Positions 1 through 11,290 of a stretch of 64,000 nt of DNA are shown here, piece after piece. Below the pieces are notes generated by a model. That model was given only the letters and a program-made list of their open reading frames with translations. It had not been told where the DNA came from and did no database searches. A program made the translations under genes and the position numbers. How positions within the stretch are numbered: position 1 is the first letter of the stretch; the number at the start of each line of letters is the position of its first letter. The stretch comes from Paragonimus skrjabini miyazakii. Lineage: Eukaryota; Platyhelminthes; Trematoda; Plagiorchiida; Troglotrematidae. The DNA lies in the NCBI GenBank assembly GCA_014338405.1, contig JTDE01001374.1, positions 27,065 to 91,064 on the forward strand, written 5' to 3'.

Positions 1-58
1 TAGTCACGTTAACGTGATCACGTTAGCGTACGTTAACGTGATCACGTTAACGTGACTA
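1..58. repeat. 58-bp near-perfect palindrome
   Basis: The two 29-bp arms are reverse complements except for one G/T pair (26 against 33). The sequence is built from the smaller palindromes ACGTTAACGT and TGATCA, each repeated. A short TA run follows at 57-67. The unit may extend left of the window. It lies just 5' of the LINE that begins near position 83. It could fold as a cruciform or be a fragment of a tandem satellite; function unknown. Confidence 0.9.
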
Positions 59-1402
59 TATATATACATAACTTTTATCTGCATGGGCTACAGGTTTGAT
101 GAAAATCAAGACGCTGCTTCGCCGCCGACTTGTCACGTAAGCGTCAAGAAAATTGAAGCGATAATCTGCGACTGTAAATGTGGAGCTCTTCTTCTTAGCA
201 CTATGTATCTTTCTGTTTCCTCTATGAAGAATGGGATGGAGGAATATCAACGGACTCTGTCCGAAATGACGGTGCAACTCCAGTCCTTAAATGGATACAT
301 AGCGCTTGCCCTCCCTGGTGTTGCGCAACACCGCGCGGTCATCAAGAAGGCAGTTGCCCTGTCAACTGCATATATAGAGAAGGCAACGGCGAATATGAAA
401 GAAAAACCCTCAAGGAAAGGAGAGTTGCTTCATGGGGCCTCTCCTCACAACGTCTTCACCAACCGAACTAGCTAAGTCAGTCTTAGTTTCTTGGTTCTCG
501 CCGGACGTTACAAATCTCGTACTGGTGAGCAGGCTACGTGCCAAAGCAACCAAAAAATCACTCGGCATTCTGGCAGCCTTGCCAGCCTTGCTGAGCCCCA
601 AACAGTGGTGGAAAAATCAGCGGCTCTGAAATCCAACAACGTCCACCTGAATGGCGTTTCTTTCGACCGCTCTCGGCAAGAGAGGGTGAAACGCGAGCAG
701 CAGACTAAAACTAAGCCACGAATCATGGCATACCGGAAACTACGGCTGGAGACTAAGGTCGTGGTTTCTACTTCAGCAGTATCCACTCAGGTCTATGTGC
801 CACTTGTGGAAAGCGAGAATGCTGTTTTCGTAGTCACCATTCCAACGGCTGACTCTCCAAGCAAGGGCAAAAGTGTTCAAGACACCACAAAAATGCCGCT
901 CTCAGAGTTACTCACGCCAAGAGCCATCAGTAGGCCTCACAGAAGATTTTTCCTTCCCAGAATTCGGGACGATAGGGGCCTGCTGGGTCCGCCGCCTGTG
1001 GATCATAAAGATATTTGTTGCCCCGCCCCACAGGTATTTCTATCGGTAACCCCATCAAACAGCGCACTTTACTCCCCTCTAAGCCCTGTATTCAAAAGTC
1101 AAAAAGTCAAATTTTCCGTTGGGGATAAATCCAACACACCCTCCGAAAAAGAGGGATTTATCAGGGGTACGGAGGTCGCAGGTTGCGACACCAAAAGTGC
1201 TGACCAAGAATTCTGTAGGAACGGTGGCATACGCACAAGTGGTGACGTCGCGTCCGCAGCCTCACAAGGGGACTAACAGAGCCACTCGGCCGCCCAGACC
1301 GAGCATGATCACACCACCATCCTCAATTCTTAGTCTTATTTCACAAGCTGTTCCTCGCACCCTGCTATCTCTTTTTTCGCCAAGTCATGTGGGGAAGTAG
1401 CT

Positions 1403-1960
1403 CGCAAGTGTATGTATACGAACTGTCTGAGTTTGTTTAATAAGTTACCGGAAATCAGATAGTTAACTAATGATGCACAACCCCACATATTTGCTTTCAC
1501 AGAGATATGGCTTACAGGTGACATCAGTGACAGTGAACTGAGTGTCCCCGGATATTCAGTTTTTCGAGCTGATTCCACCCGAGGAAGAATGATGTCTCTG
1601 CGATTTTCCTCCACCAGCATTTCACAACACCCACGGTTATCGTTTTCTTTCATCCGACGTCTCCGACGACGACACTCTGCCTGTGAACCTAGACAGCTTT
1701 CTAGGACAACAACCCTTCACTCATCTACTCATTATGGGCGACTTCAATGCTTCTAAGATAAACTGGACATCAGTTTCTAAACAGGACTGTGAAAGCGGAT
1801 TTTCGGATATCTTATCGACGTTAGTACGACCGAGGGCGTGGACACAGCATGTCAACGCCCCTACGAGACATCATCCTGGTCAGAATCTCTCTCTGCTCGT
1901 TTTAGTAATTACTAATTAGAACCACCTGGTAGACAGAGTGATCATCAAACCACCACTTGG
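1403..1960 (+). pseudogene. LINE apurinic-type endonuclease domain (broken)
   Basis: The frame near 1405 reads KCMYTNCLSLFNKLPE, then a tryptophan block (IWLTGDISDSELSVPGYSVF) and, after a frame change, LIMGDFNASKINW near 1730. These are the first strand, the E.W region and the GDFN motif of exonuclease-endonuclease-phosphatase domains that nick target DNA in CR1-type LINEs. A stop falls between motifs near 1460 and the frame shifts before 1680, so the domain is not translatable. Confidence 0.75.
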
Positions 1961-2629
1961 ACACAGTGACAACTCTGTGCTCATCTTTGATCTTATCTGT
2001 TACTGGTTACAACAACCAGTAAAAGAGTCCACATTCCGAAACTTTAATCAAGCAGACTTTTACGGCCTGAGGAACTACCTAGGTTTATTACTTCTTGATT
2101 ATGGCTCTGCGGACCAGAACTTCCGTGCACTTTAAAGCGCAGTTGAGGAAGCAGACGATTTATTTGTACCGCGCAAAATGTGCATTTTCTCTTATAGGCC
2201 ACCTCGTCTGCGCAGAATACGTCGTCTCCTCGATTACCGTTCCTATTTATTCGCGAAGCATAGGCTAACGGGGCACTCGGAGGACCTAATCGCGTTTCAC
2301 ATTGTTCAAAATCGGTGTAGACGGGAAATCCGTGAATATACCAAACGCATACAAGAATAGGTCCTCCTCAAAGCCAGTTGGAATAAAACTTCATATTTAA
2401 GCATATGCGACGAGTAAGAAGGAATAAACCTTCGACTCTTTCTCCCCGATTGCCTGACTGGGAGACCACATCCGACTCCCTAGTCGTGGCCGAGTTATTA
2501 AGGGACTACAACTCCGCAGTCTACAACGTCGCACCTCCAAAGTGGCACCCTGTCCTTTTGCCGAGGATGCTCCAGCAACCACTCATTACCACTGAGTTTT
2601 CTGTGTTAGAAATTGAAGACTTTTTCTTC

Positions 2630-3490
2630 ATGGTTAGTTCGTACAGTGCAATGGGTCCTGACAAGATCCATCCCAGAATTCCCAAAGAAGCAGCTGCCAA
2701 TCTGGCAGAACCCCTTTATAAATTGTTTAAACAGACACCCCAGACTGGCATTCTCCCTAGCTCATGGGAAAAAATGACGGTCACGCCCATATTTGAAACA
2801 GGCGACCAATACTTTCCGGCTAGCTATCGGCCAATCAGCCTCACTAGTATTCCAAGCAAGATAATAGAGTGCCTATTAAAGCGTGCCATCCTCAACCACT
2901 TATCATCAAACCATCTTTTTTCTTCGACCCAGCAGTCGAACCAGTCATGCGTAACAAATATGTTTATTTTAATGGATAGCCTGACGGAGGCGGATGACAT
3001 CTCAGGTGTTATCAAAGCTTTCGACCGTGCCCCACACGGCCCCTTCGAAACACAATCTTGAAGTCTATGATATTCAAGGAGAGATTCTTCGCTGGATTAC
3101 CCCCTTACTCGATAATAGAACGTTCAGAGTTAAAACCGGATCAGATCTTTCATCTCTCTTTTATTTCTGTGGCAGTTCTTCAAGGGCCAGTGCTAGGTCC
3201 CCTGTTATTTCTGATCTATATGAATGACCTTCCGGATAATATTTCCAGCAACTTCCTTTTATATGCAGATGACCTAAAAATCTGGAATGCCACTGATCCC
3301 AGTGCATTACAGATTGATCTTGACGCGATCAAGCGTTGGTCGGACGATTGGAGTCTCCTACTTAATGACAGTAAGTGCACACACGTGTCACTCAGTGGAG
3401 ATTCTGGCAACGCCTTCCTGATTCAGAGCGCACTCAGCGCAGTAGATATCATGAAAATCGACCTGAAGAAAGATCTTGGCATCTGAAATT
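2630..3490 (+). pseudogene. LINE reverse transcriptase domain (broken)
   Basis: Visible motifs are MGPDKIHPRI (2650), LPSSWEKMTVTPIF and ASYRPISL (2750-2840), a damaged KAFDRAPH motif A (about 3016), LQGPVLGPLLFLIYMNDLP (motif B, about 3180) and LLYADDLKIW with catalytic-type DD (motif C, about 3260). These are diagnostic of CR1/Jockey-group non-LTR polymerases. Motif A has lost residues and at least one frame change near 3050 separates it from motif B, so this copy cannot make active enzyme. Confidence 0.8.
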
Positions 3491-4141
3491 CTTGAAATTC
3501 TTGATATATACCCACTTGAATTCCGATGAATCCGCAGTGATTTAATTCATACACACTTCCTCTATAGAATATGTTCCATTGAACGGTTATTTATCGTAGC
3601 GAATAATGATGGCCGGCGAGGACATAACAAGAAGCACTTCAAGCTTCGTCCTCGGACATTCCTTAGGCAGCAGTTCTTTTCTTACAGGATTATTAAACTT
3701 TGGAACAGTCTTCCCCCTGAGGTCGTCAGTAGCACTTCTAGCCATCGTTTTAAAACATCACTTGACTCTCATTTTCAGAAAGCTCTAGTATGTAAATAAT
3801 CTTACCTCGTTTCTGGCATTTACTGTAATCCCCAAGAGCGTTGCTACACCCTGTTTTATGTGACTGCCTTTCATATCACCAGACTCCCGCTTGACGCCGA
3901 ACAAGAAAAAAATGACTGGATCCGGGAACACTGAGCCTCTGCCTCGAACCCGTGTATCAATCACTGAATCTCTGGAAAAAAACACAGTAAACACCTATAG
4001 ATATAGTGAACCTTAGGGTTTGGTGGACTGAAACCTATTGCGGACCACCTGAGTTAAATTTTTGCTCATCCCCATTTGTTGAGTAAGCCCAAGCCGCTAC
4101 TCGGAGCTGTATGCTAGGACAAAATACCACGTCAAATGAGG

Positions 4142-4381
4142 TTAAATAGGGCAACTCGAGGACAAAATAAGGCTTTGTATAGAAGTAGGTTTTTCACGAT
4201 AAATGCAAGACATTACCCGATGCTGTATAGTTTTTGCAATTCCTCCATTTCTTTTTTTGTATGTTAATGCCCGCATATCTTCTTGCAGTCGTTTACGATT
4301 GGAAACGACTGTCTTATACTGCAGCTGATCGTCTTTTGAGTGTCTTCTGGGAGTGTAATACACAACACTGAACAACTTCAC
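4142..4381 (-). other. Exon-like open frame, unrecognised
   Basis: The minus strand holds a 79-codon open frame with a charged, helix-prone segment (YKTVVSNRKRLQEDM, then ALTYKKRNGGIA). A CCCAG acceptor-like site lies just upstream of the charged part (about 4350) and a GGTAAT donor-like site follows (about 4214). That is compatible with an internal exon of a coiled-coil protein gene on the opposite strand, but I do not recognise the family and saw no partner exon. A chance open frame is the alternative. Confidence 0.15.
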
Positions 4382-6641
4382 TGGTGAAGCAATTTAAGCT
4401 CCACTGTTTGTAACTTTAATAACGAGAAAAATGCAGAAGGTTTGGATTATATATTTAAAAAAATGAATGCTGTCAACTTATTGTTGTTCAGCCATAGTAT
4501 ATGATCACGATGTTATGATGTGTAAAATGCTTACTGAAATACCGATTCACACATATAAGCATATATGTTCATATCCACGAATTAGACCATAGTCAATATC
4601 ATATATTAGCTTAACTCTAGCCATTCTTAATCATTTCGAGTGGTACACATCATTAGGTTACAACTTCAACATCAACGGGTCCCATAAGTGGTCTTACAAA
4701 TAGGTGCGCACTAGGTTCTCGTCTATTACCAATTCAAAACGCCTCTTCTGAATAACAGTCTAAGTGCATTCTTAGCAGGCACCGAACTTAAAGAACGCGG
4801 CAGGTTTTGAAAACGAACCGTGCATTTCCAGTGATACTTGGAAGTCTGATAAGCATTCAGTTATAGCCTAATTTGAGGCCAACAGCAACAACCAAGAGAA
4901 AAAGGAAAGGGAACTCAAGGTGGTCTCCAGCCCACCAAGCGGCACTCGAAAGCGCGCTAAGTGGAAAGTGTTTGGAACCTTAGAGTCTGTTAAACGACAT
5001 TAGAAAGGTCCAGGTTAAACAGACTTGAAGAATAGATTAGCAGATGAGTCGTTAGAAAAAGGCCTAGCATTTGCTGCATGCAAATACTTGCACGACTGAA
5101 GAAAGTGGCACCGGGTTCATTTCAGGCATTCCATAGCATACCTGCACGGAATCATGCTAACAGAACAGACAAGCATAAAGGCATGGCAACAGCCACGCGG
5201 TTGTTGATCACTAAATCCTATAGTGGTTCCACTCTAGTACATTTTTTGGTTCATAATGGGGAGCTGGTGGGTTGTGGTACACCCCCAGTAGGAACTCCAT
5301 GTGCTGGTAGTAGATAAAATATGGTTAGCTATAACATTTCCGGAATCCGCTCCTATTTTAAGCGAGATGTCGTAGATCATGGCCCACCTCAGTGGCTCAG
5401 GGTATCCACGATCGCTCATTAACGTTTGTCATACACCGTCCACCATGACGGAAAACCACAAAGGTATGGGGAAGTCGAATTATCTGTGTTGATTAAAGAA
5501 AACTGACGAATATTAATTTTTAATCTTGCCTTATCTGTAATGCAAACCGCATTTGTATTTCATTTTCAAACTTCTTACTTTAATAATTCTGTACCTTTCT
5601 TGGGGAAGAATCAGTGATTTGATAAATATAGTTGGTGTGTAAATCGCGACTTAAAGACAAGCCAACACAGTTGACAAACGTTTATCACATAAATCAAAGT
5701 AATCGGATACTTATTGGAGGGGAGTATCGCTTCCGGCAGAAATCAGTTGGGAGAATATGAAAGAGCCTGAAAATCATACATCTCATCAACAACTTCGTTG
5801 GCGAGTGCTCACCATAAAACAACAATTCAAGTAGATGCAACCTGCAGTAAAAGTTTGATATAGATCAGAAGTCAAGATAAAAAGTACAGCAGAGCAATGA
5901 CAGACAAATAAGTGACAACAGTATACTCACTCAACGGTAATACTTGAAAGATGTGTGCTATGATAAAAAGCATAGTTAAATAAAACCACAAGTTAACGCT
6001 GTGACTTTATATTTTAACTTAATACCTTCGGACTTCAACGTGTTCTGCACATCTCTTTACTTAGCTACGCTGAAAGTCAGACAGTATTGTCTTTAGGAGC
6101 TTACATTTTGAGAAAGCATAAGTTTTAGAGTTTGCTTTCGGCTGGCTAGCCCACTGTGTTTGGAGGTAAACTCTGTTCAGACTTATCATATGATGGCACA
6201 AATCTTCTGCTTTGTATCTGCCAAGCGAGTACGACTCAATGACAAGGTCGTAGATTTCTTATTTTTCTTGTCGATATCACACGTACTATGTAGCTGAATG
6301 CCCACATGAAATGAAATGGGGCATAATTCTCCCATCGGATGACCTACATTAAGTACGCCACTCTCGCTTAGTTATCGTTGAAACCGCAGGGCACGGTAGA
6401 AACAACATTGCATGCAGTTATAGTCAAAGTAGCTTCAAGACCGAAGAGTATGCGTTTTTGAATTTGATCTCTTTTTCCTCCCTTGTGGAGTGCGTTAGTA
6501 GTAACAAGCAGAGAAGATGGCATGAAAGCTGGTATTGGGGTGATAGAATCATGTGGAGTATCCAAAGACCACTGTAATTTGGACAGTTTTAGCAAAAAGC
6601 GGAACGTCTCAGTAATTTAGAAGCTAACATAATGTAGGAAA

Positions 6642-7605
6642 GTCAGATTATCATTGAAAAACTCTCCAGTAAGCTGAAATTAGCCACCGTTGAAGATAAA
6701 TTGATCTGTTCCATTAAGGAGCTTAACCTTCCTGAAAATGATAATGACGATAAAGCGGCACTCGTATTGGGCGGCAGAAATTTCTTTACAGAGCGCTTGG
6801 AAAAGCTATAATTTTCAAAGTTACTCAGCAGCCTTGTCGAAACTCCCATGCAAAATAGTTTAACCCTCCGATCTCACTTGGGCCAAAATGACGTTGACAG
6901 AATGCTTATTCTTCAACAAACTAGCATTGTTACGTATGAAGGCTCGATTAAGATTTCTGATTGTGGCTCTAAACCACAAGTAAGACAACATTCGTAGAAA
7001 CAACATTATTTCTAATGTGTACTGCTCCAACAGAAGTGAATACACGGCGAAGAGTCTGTATCAAAAAATAGCAGTTTATAGCGGCTTGTACGGTAATCCG
7101 TCTGAATGACCCTATTTATTTACTAGTGACTAGGTTAAGGTTCCGACTATTACTTTTGCCATCTTGTTAAAAATTTCCATATGTGCTTAAAGACTTACAT
7201 CAAAATTTAAGAACACAGGCGTTACACTTTATATAGACCGTACTCAAAATAGTAAACCTGTTTCATACGTAGTCCGGTGTACTGCTGAAAAACAACCGGT
7301 GTTTGGCAATCAGGTAGATTTAAATTAAGCTGATGAGCTGATTTGCAAAATCCTACCTGTGAAAAGTGTGGTGCGTCATTATATTAACTGCAGCAATGAC
7401 TTTAACCTAAAAGGCTGAAAAGTGTTCATCTGGACAACTATTCTTAGAGACAAACTTGATAATACAGGCACCCCTGCCTTCAGTTATTTTGAATGTTTTC
7501 ACACGAATGCAGCTCCATCAGTAGAAAAGTGGAGAAGTTTCTCCAAGATTATGACAAAGCAGATAAGGCTATAGTGAAGAAGTCAAACAGGAAAAACTGA
7601 GTCTA
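6642..7605 (+). other. Coding-like patches, unrecognised
   Basis: Three plus-strand stretches look protein-like: one after an AG at about 6644, reading KLSSKLKLATVEDKLICSIK and closing with TAA near 6812; one at about 6855-6978, reading LRSHLGQNDVDRMLILQQTS and followed by GTAAGA; and one at 7213-7310, reading KPVSYVVRCTAEKQPVFGNQ and followed by GTAGAT. A lysine-rich tail (VEKFLQDYDKADKAIVKK) ends in TGA near 7600. They may be decayed transposon protein or exons of an unknown gene. I cannot name a family. Confidence 0.2.
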
Positions 7606-8284
7606 CCAGTAATGACTAAAATTCGTAAGGACTATGAATGTAGAAAAGTATATGGTGTGTTTCCTTGCGTTGACTACCCTCTGAAAACGTCTGTGGTAAG
7701 TCACTAAAACCTTTTTGACCCACCTGAAACCGTATTGCATACTCTGCACTTTACTAATACTCCAACTTGCCTGACTGTTGTAATTTACTGCCTTTTGCAC
7801 TACTCACTTATCGTTAACTAGCGATTGAATGATACCATAAATAAGATATCTTCAAAAAGGGATTACACGATTCTCTCAAGCTTGACTTCCATTCCAACGA
7901 GTTTATGCTCAACCAAGTTCTTTGGCGTTCCACTTTTGTGTTGCGTTCACGTAAGCCAAACACTTTCAAGGTTTTAAATAGTGGCGGATCCTCAGGAATC
8001 TTCTGTCATATACTTCTTCTTAACCAGTAAGACACGTATGATGATAAGCCTGTACACCTACGTCCGACTCGGTTGTAGTGATTGCGGTGGTCTTTACTGT
8101 TGGCATGGCTATATAAGTACACTTGGTTCCCCCATATGTTGTTTTGTAATGAATTACTACACAGCCAGCCGAAAAGAACTAATGCAGGTACTAACTGATA
8201 TAAGTAACGGATAGTTGCAACCAATCTAATATTAAATAATAATTTGTGAGTGATTTAGTCGAAATAATTGAGGCGATCTACTGA

Positions 8285-8912
8285 CAACTTCATCAATATC
8301 GTCGTCATAGACAGCAATTCATCGATGGTCCCCACAGAACAAAGAACTGAAAACAGCAAGCCTTGTGCAGTGTTGGGAAGAAAAAGAAGGAGAGGAGGGA
8401 GGAACTAACTACGCAAAGTAGCTAAGGCAGCATTCGAATATTTGGAAAAAATAACTCAGTTTTAAGTGAACTTAAGACATCACCAGCAAAGTAGCTTGTT
8501 TATGGCCCTCACTGTCCCATTAAATGTGTTCACATCACAAACAACTCGGAAAAACAACGACATCACTGACAACACTGAGCCCGATTAGCCACCATCTAAG
8601 CTAACATCTCCAGTCACCGACTCTGTGTGTCGCGAGCTCACCAGCCTGAGAAACAAACCCAACCTACAGTAGCCAACCCTTTCGTGAACGACTTCATTTC
8701 TCTACGCTAGGTCATCATCTGTCTACATCTCACTTTACGCAAGTCGGCCGTGGCGTCAGCAAAGTGTGTTCGGTAGAGCAGACGACTAGTTGGTATCCTT
8801 AGTACATAACCTAACCATCTAAGTCTGTAAAAATATGAGGATTGAACACAAAAATTCGTTTGACGGTCACTACTTAATCCCCGCAACCTACGTCCCTCTA
8901 AGGCAGCTTGGA
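8285..8912 (-). mobile_element. RTE-type LINE 3' fragment
   Basis: On the minus strand the C-terminal RTE block reads RLRWLGYVLRIPTSRLLYR and ATADLRKVRCRQMMT, matching the copies at 17608, 24195 and 28400. The 3' untranslated part follows towards lower coordinates and ends near an ATCAATATCGTCGTCATAGACAGCA-like tail at 8290. It is diverged and 5'-truncated. Confidence 0.7.
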
Positions 8913-9054
8913 TCAAGTGGAAGAACATTTGATAAAAAGATGCATAACAAGACCTCCTAGTTTCATGAGATAGGCTTGGAATACATGTAGTCGTGAAATG
9001 GCTGTACAATTGCACATTGACTGATGACGCATTAGTAATCAAAAGGCAGTAGCT

Positions 9055-9477
9055 ATGCAAGAAAAACATCGGTGTCTGCTGAAGTTGACGAGTAGTTTTA
9101 ATACCAATGAAAATTTACTGTGCATCATCAAGAAATATCATGTACTCTCACAGCTGCAGTATGAACAGAGCGTCACCACCTCTAATCCAGAGACGGTCAA
9201 TATTTTCGAACCACAGTACACTAGCGTCCTGTATGACATCCATGAGAATCTACCGTTTGCCATTGTGAACAATACGCCGTGTGACCTCACGACAATAACA
9301 AACATGTTGTGTATTTTGTCTAAAAAGTTAGCGAGGCTTCTTGATAATAGTTCTTCAGGATCTGATCTCATTTTCCAAGCGGTAGTGAAAAGATACACCA
9401 GCAAGCTGAACGAATCGTGCAATAGTCCTTTAGTCCAGGGCAAGCCGATCAGCACCTGGAAAGCGTACATTGTGTAG
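9055..9477 (+). pseudogene. Non-LTR LINE linker fragment
   Basis: A 140-codon open frame reads TSNPETVNIFEPQYTSVLYD, and later LARLLDNSSSGSDLIFQAVV. This order, a phrase before the polymerase followed by an SSGPDGI-like motif, is typical of the linker between endonuclease and reverse transcriptase in CR1-group LINEs. The polymerase itself does not continue after the stop at 9475. Assignment rests on motif layout only; the family differs from the LINE at 83-3799. Confidence 0.45.
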
Positions 9478-9479
9478 CC

Positions 9480-11165
9480 CGTTCTCAGTTAGTAATAGCA
9501 AATAACCTATCAACAGTAGGTAGTGTTCTTTATTATATGCTGTCTTGAAAGCTTTGGAAACAAACTCTTTGGCCAGTTGAGGGATTACATTCTATATCAG
9601 ATGTTATTAAGTGATAAACGAAGCAGATTCCAAAGCGATTTTTTCTACCTACCCAGTTCACTTGAAGCCAGAGGGCAATGAACCGAAATAACTGATGGAA
9701 GTGAGCCCGTAATTTTCAACTTTCCATACTTCGCCAAAGACTGACAGAATCAACCGCACAATCATGTGTACAAAATTTACCAGCGTGCTGTTCACGTACT
9801 CTCTGAATTACCGATGTAAATGTAAATGACATACTCTCTGCCTCATACGGTGCATCCGGCATTGTTAAGCTCTAGGTCCACGGCTGCGTTCGTTATCATT
9901 CCTTATACTACCACACGGGACAAATTCTCCGGTACCATTGTATGCTGTTGACATAAATATTTGGCAAATTGCAGGTAGTATTTCTGACAGGGAAAAGCCT
10001 CGAAGTTCTCTTGGCAGTTCGCATTGCTGAACCACAACGCACTATCATTTATACAGCTTCTTTAACTATAGCATAGGACAAAACAACATGTTTTATCGCT
10101 TTGTTCACTTTCTTATCAAAAAATATTGTTTAACCTGAACCAGGCCTCCAAGTATTGTTGACAATCCGGAGGCAGTTTTATTTTACTGTACGGAATTTTA
10201 CAGTGGTCGTTATGTTCTTTGGGGCATATTCTTAAGTCTAATGCAAATGAATGTCACTCTGAGCACTTTCCGGATTTGCAATGCAAAATTGGTTGCCCGA
10301 AGAACAAACAACTTTTTTTCACTGTTAAGATATTTTCAACACACAAAATTTTCTCTATATCTGAAATTCATCATCTCGATCTCTCCCATCCTTATACCCA
10401 ACTAGTTTGCCAGAAGTGAATTAATCTGTCATGGCAAAGGTGGTAACAGTCAAGTTACCTAGTTTAGTGGTTCGATTCTGATTCACGGAGTGACGCAAAA
10501 TATGTGTATTACTCAATATGTCTGCAATTCGATAATGGGTTCACATGATCAGTGTCTACCAGGTTTATAACCTAGTAGTATTGAGCGATGGGTTTATCAA
10601 CAAAGACACGAAGACTTGGTTTATCAGTCTACAGTATATGCCACTTATGTTCCCCAAAGAATTCGAAGATTTTCAAAGAAGAGCTATTTATATGCCGCTA
10701 ATGCTCTACCAGTTGAAAGATGTGACTACAACAAGTTGTCAGGACCCACTGGTTTGGCCTTGCTAACCATCTCTGGACTAATCGGTGGACTTGACTAAAT
10801 ATACAGTATTTCAAGAACAAGTATGTTTAAATTCACTGCTGATGAGGCAAAATTTCCGTCCAGTCGAGTTGTTTTACTAGACTTCTTGAGCTATTCATTG
10901 AGTTCGAAAGTTTAAACCACAGTTGTTACTAAGGTCCCATGGCTTCAAAATGTGAGTGCTCGCGGTTATTCTAGCTACAAATAATCAAAGATCATGTGTG
11001 GCTTAATCTAAAATACACTATAATCCCACTGAATTTAACAAGCTTCCCAGTACCATTCTTACTTTGTCCGCAGCAAAGCTTTTGTTCAAACAGTTCTAAC
11101 ATGTACATAAGAATTATTTAACTCACACTTACTGTAAAATACTTTAAATCTTTGAAGGTTTAACA
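9480..11165. other. Region 5' of RPGRIP1L, nothing identified
   Basis: No coding exon or repeat is recognised with confidence. A tRNA B-box-like GGTTCGATTCT lies at about 10468. The promoter and any 5' untranslated exon of RPGRIP1L probably lie here or further upstream, but no core promoter element could be fixed by eye. Confidence 0.4.
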
Positions 11166-11290
11166 ATGGAACAAAAGGGTTCCATTGGAACCTGGACACG
11201 TGATCAATTGGAGGATCAGTATCTTCGGTTATACGATGACTATCTGACCTTGAAGAAGCATTGTTGTAAGCAAGAAGAGCGGATTAAAAA
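11166..11290 (+). CDS. RPGRIP1L: RPGRIP1L exon 1, N-terminal helix
   Basis: Reads MEQKGSIGTWTRDQLEDQYL and on to LKKHCCKQEERIKK. The block TRDQLEDQYLRLYDD..LKKH..KQE..IK matches the most conserved N-terminal stretch of RPGRIP1L (REELEDRFLRLHDEN..LKQHARKQEDKIK in human). The start codon is in good context (A at -3, G at +4), and an in-frame TAA lies 18 nt upstream, so no longer N-terminus fits this exon unless a spliced 5' exon exists. The exon ends in phase 2 at a GTGAGT donor, and the split lysine codon is completed by exon 2. The 41 codons are fewer than the human N-terminus has before this point. Confidence 0.85.

Larger units (their letters stand above)
83..3799 (+). mobile_element. CR1/Perere-like non-LTR retrotransposon, near full length, inactive
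   Basis: Pieces of a LINE lie in the expected order on the plus strand: an ORF1-like region with a helical stretch (about 200-1300), an endonuclease (about 1403-1960), a linker (1960-2620), a reverse transcriptase (2630-3490) and the usual C-terminal block around WNSLPPEVV (about 3640-3799). Stops and frame changes interrupt every domain, so it is a dead copy. The region after 3799 resembles the 3' end of the second copy at 46790-49600 (shared CTGTAATCCC stretch), so the untranslated tail probably runs to about 4000. The 5' boundary is uncertain. Confidence 0.8.
3800..8284. other. Upstream flank without assigned gene
   Basis: No domain I recognise is present. The first 200 bp are probably the LINE 3' end. 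The rest is AT-rich, with two coding-like patches described separately (4142-4381 minus; 6642-7605 plus). No RNA gene was seen. Confidence 0.5.

Noticed and set aside
10836..10862. Hammerhead-ribozyme-like CTGATGAGG (also near 7330, 16448 and 40089)
   Set aside because: None is followed by the required GAAA core at a suitable distance, and no stems could be drawn.
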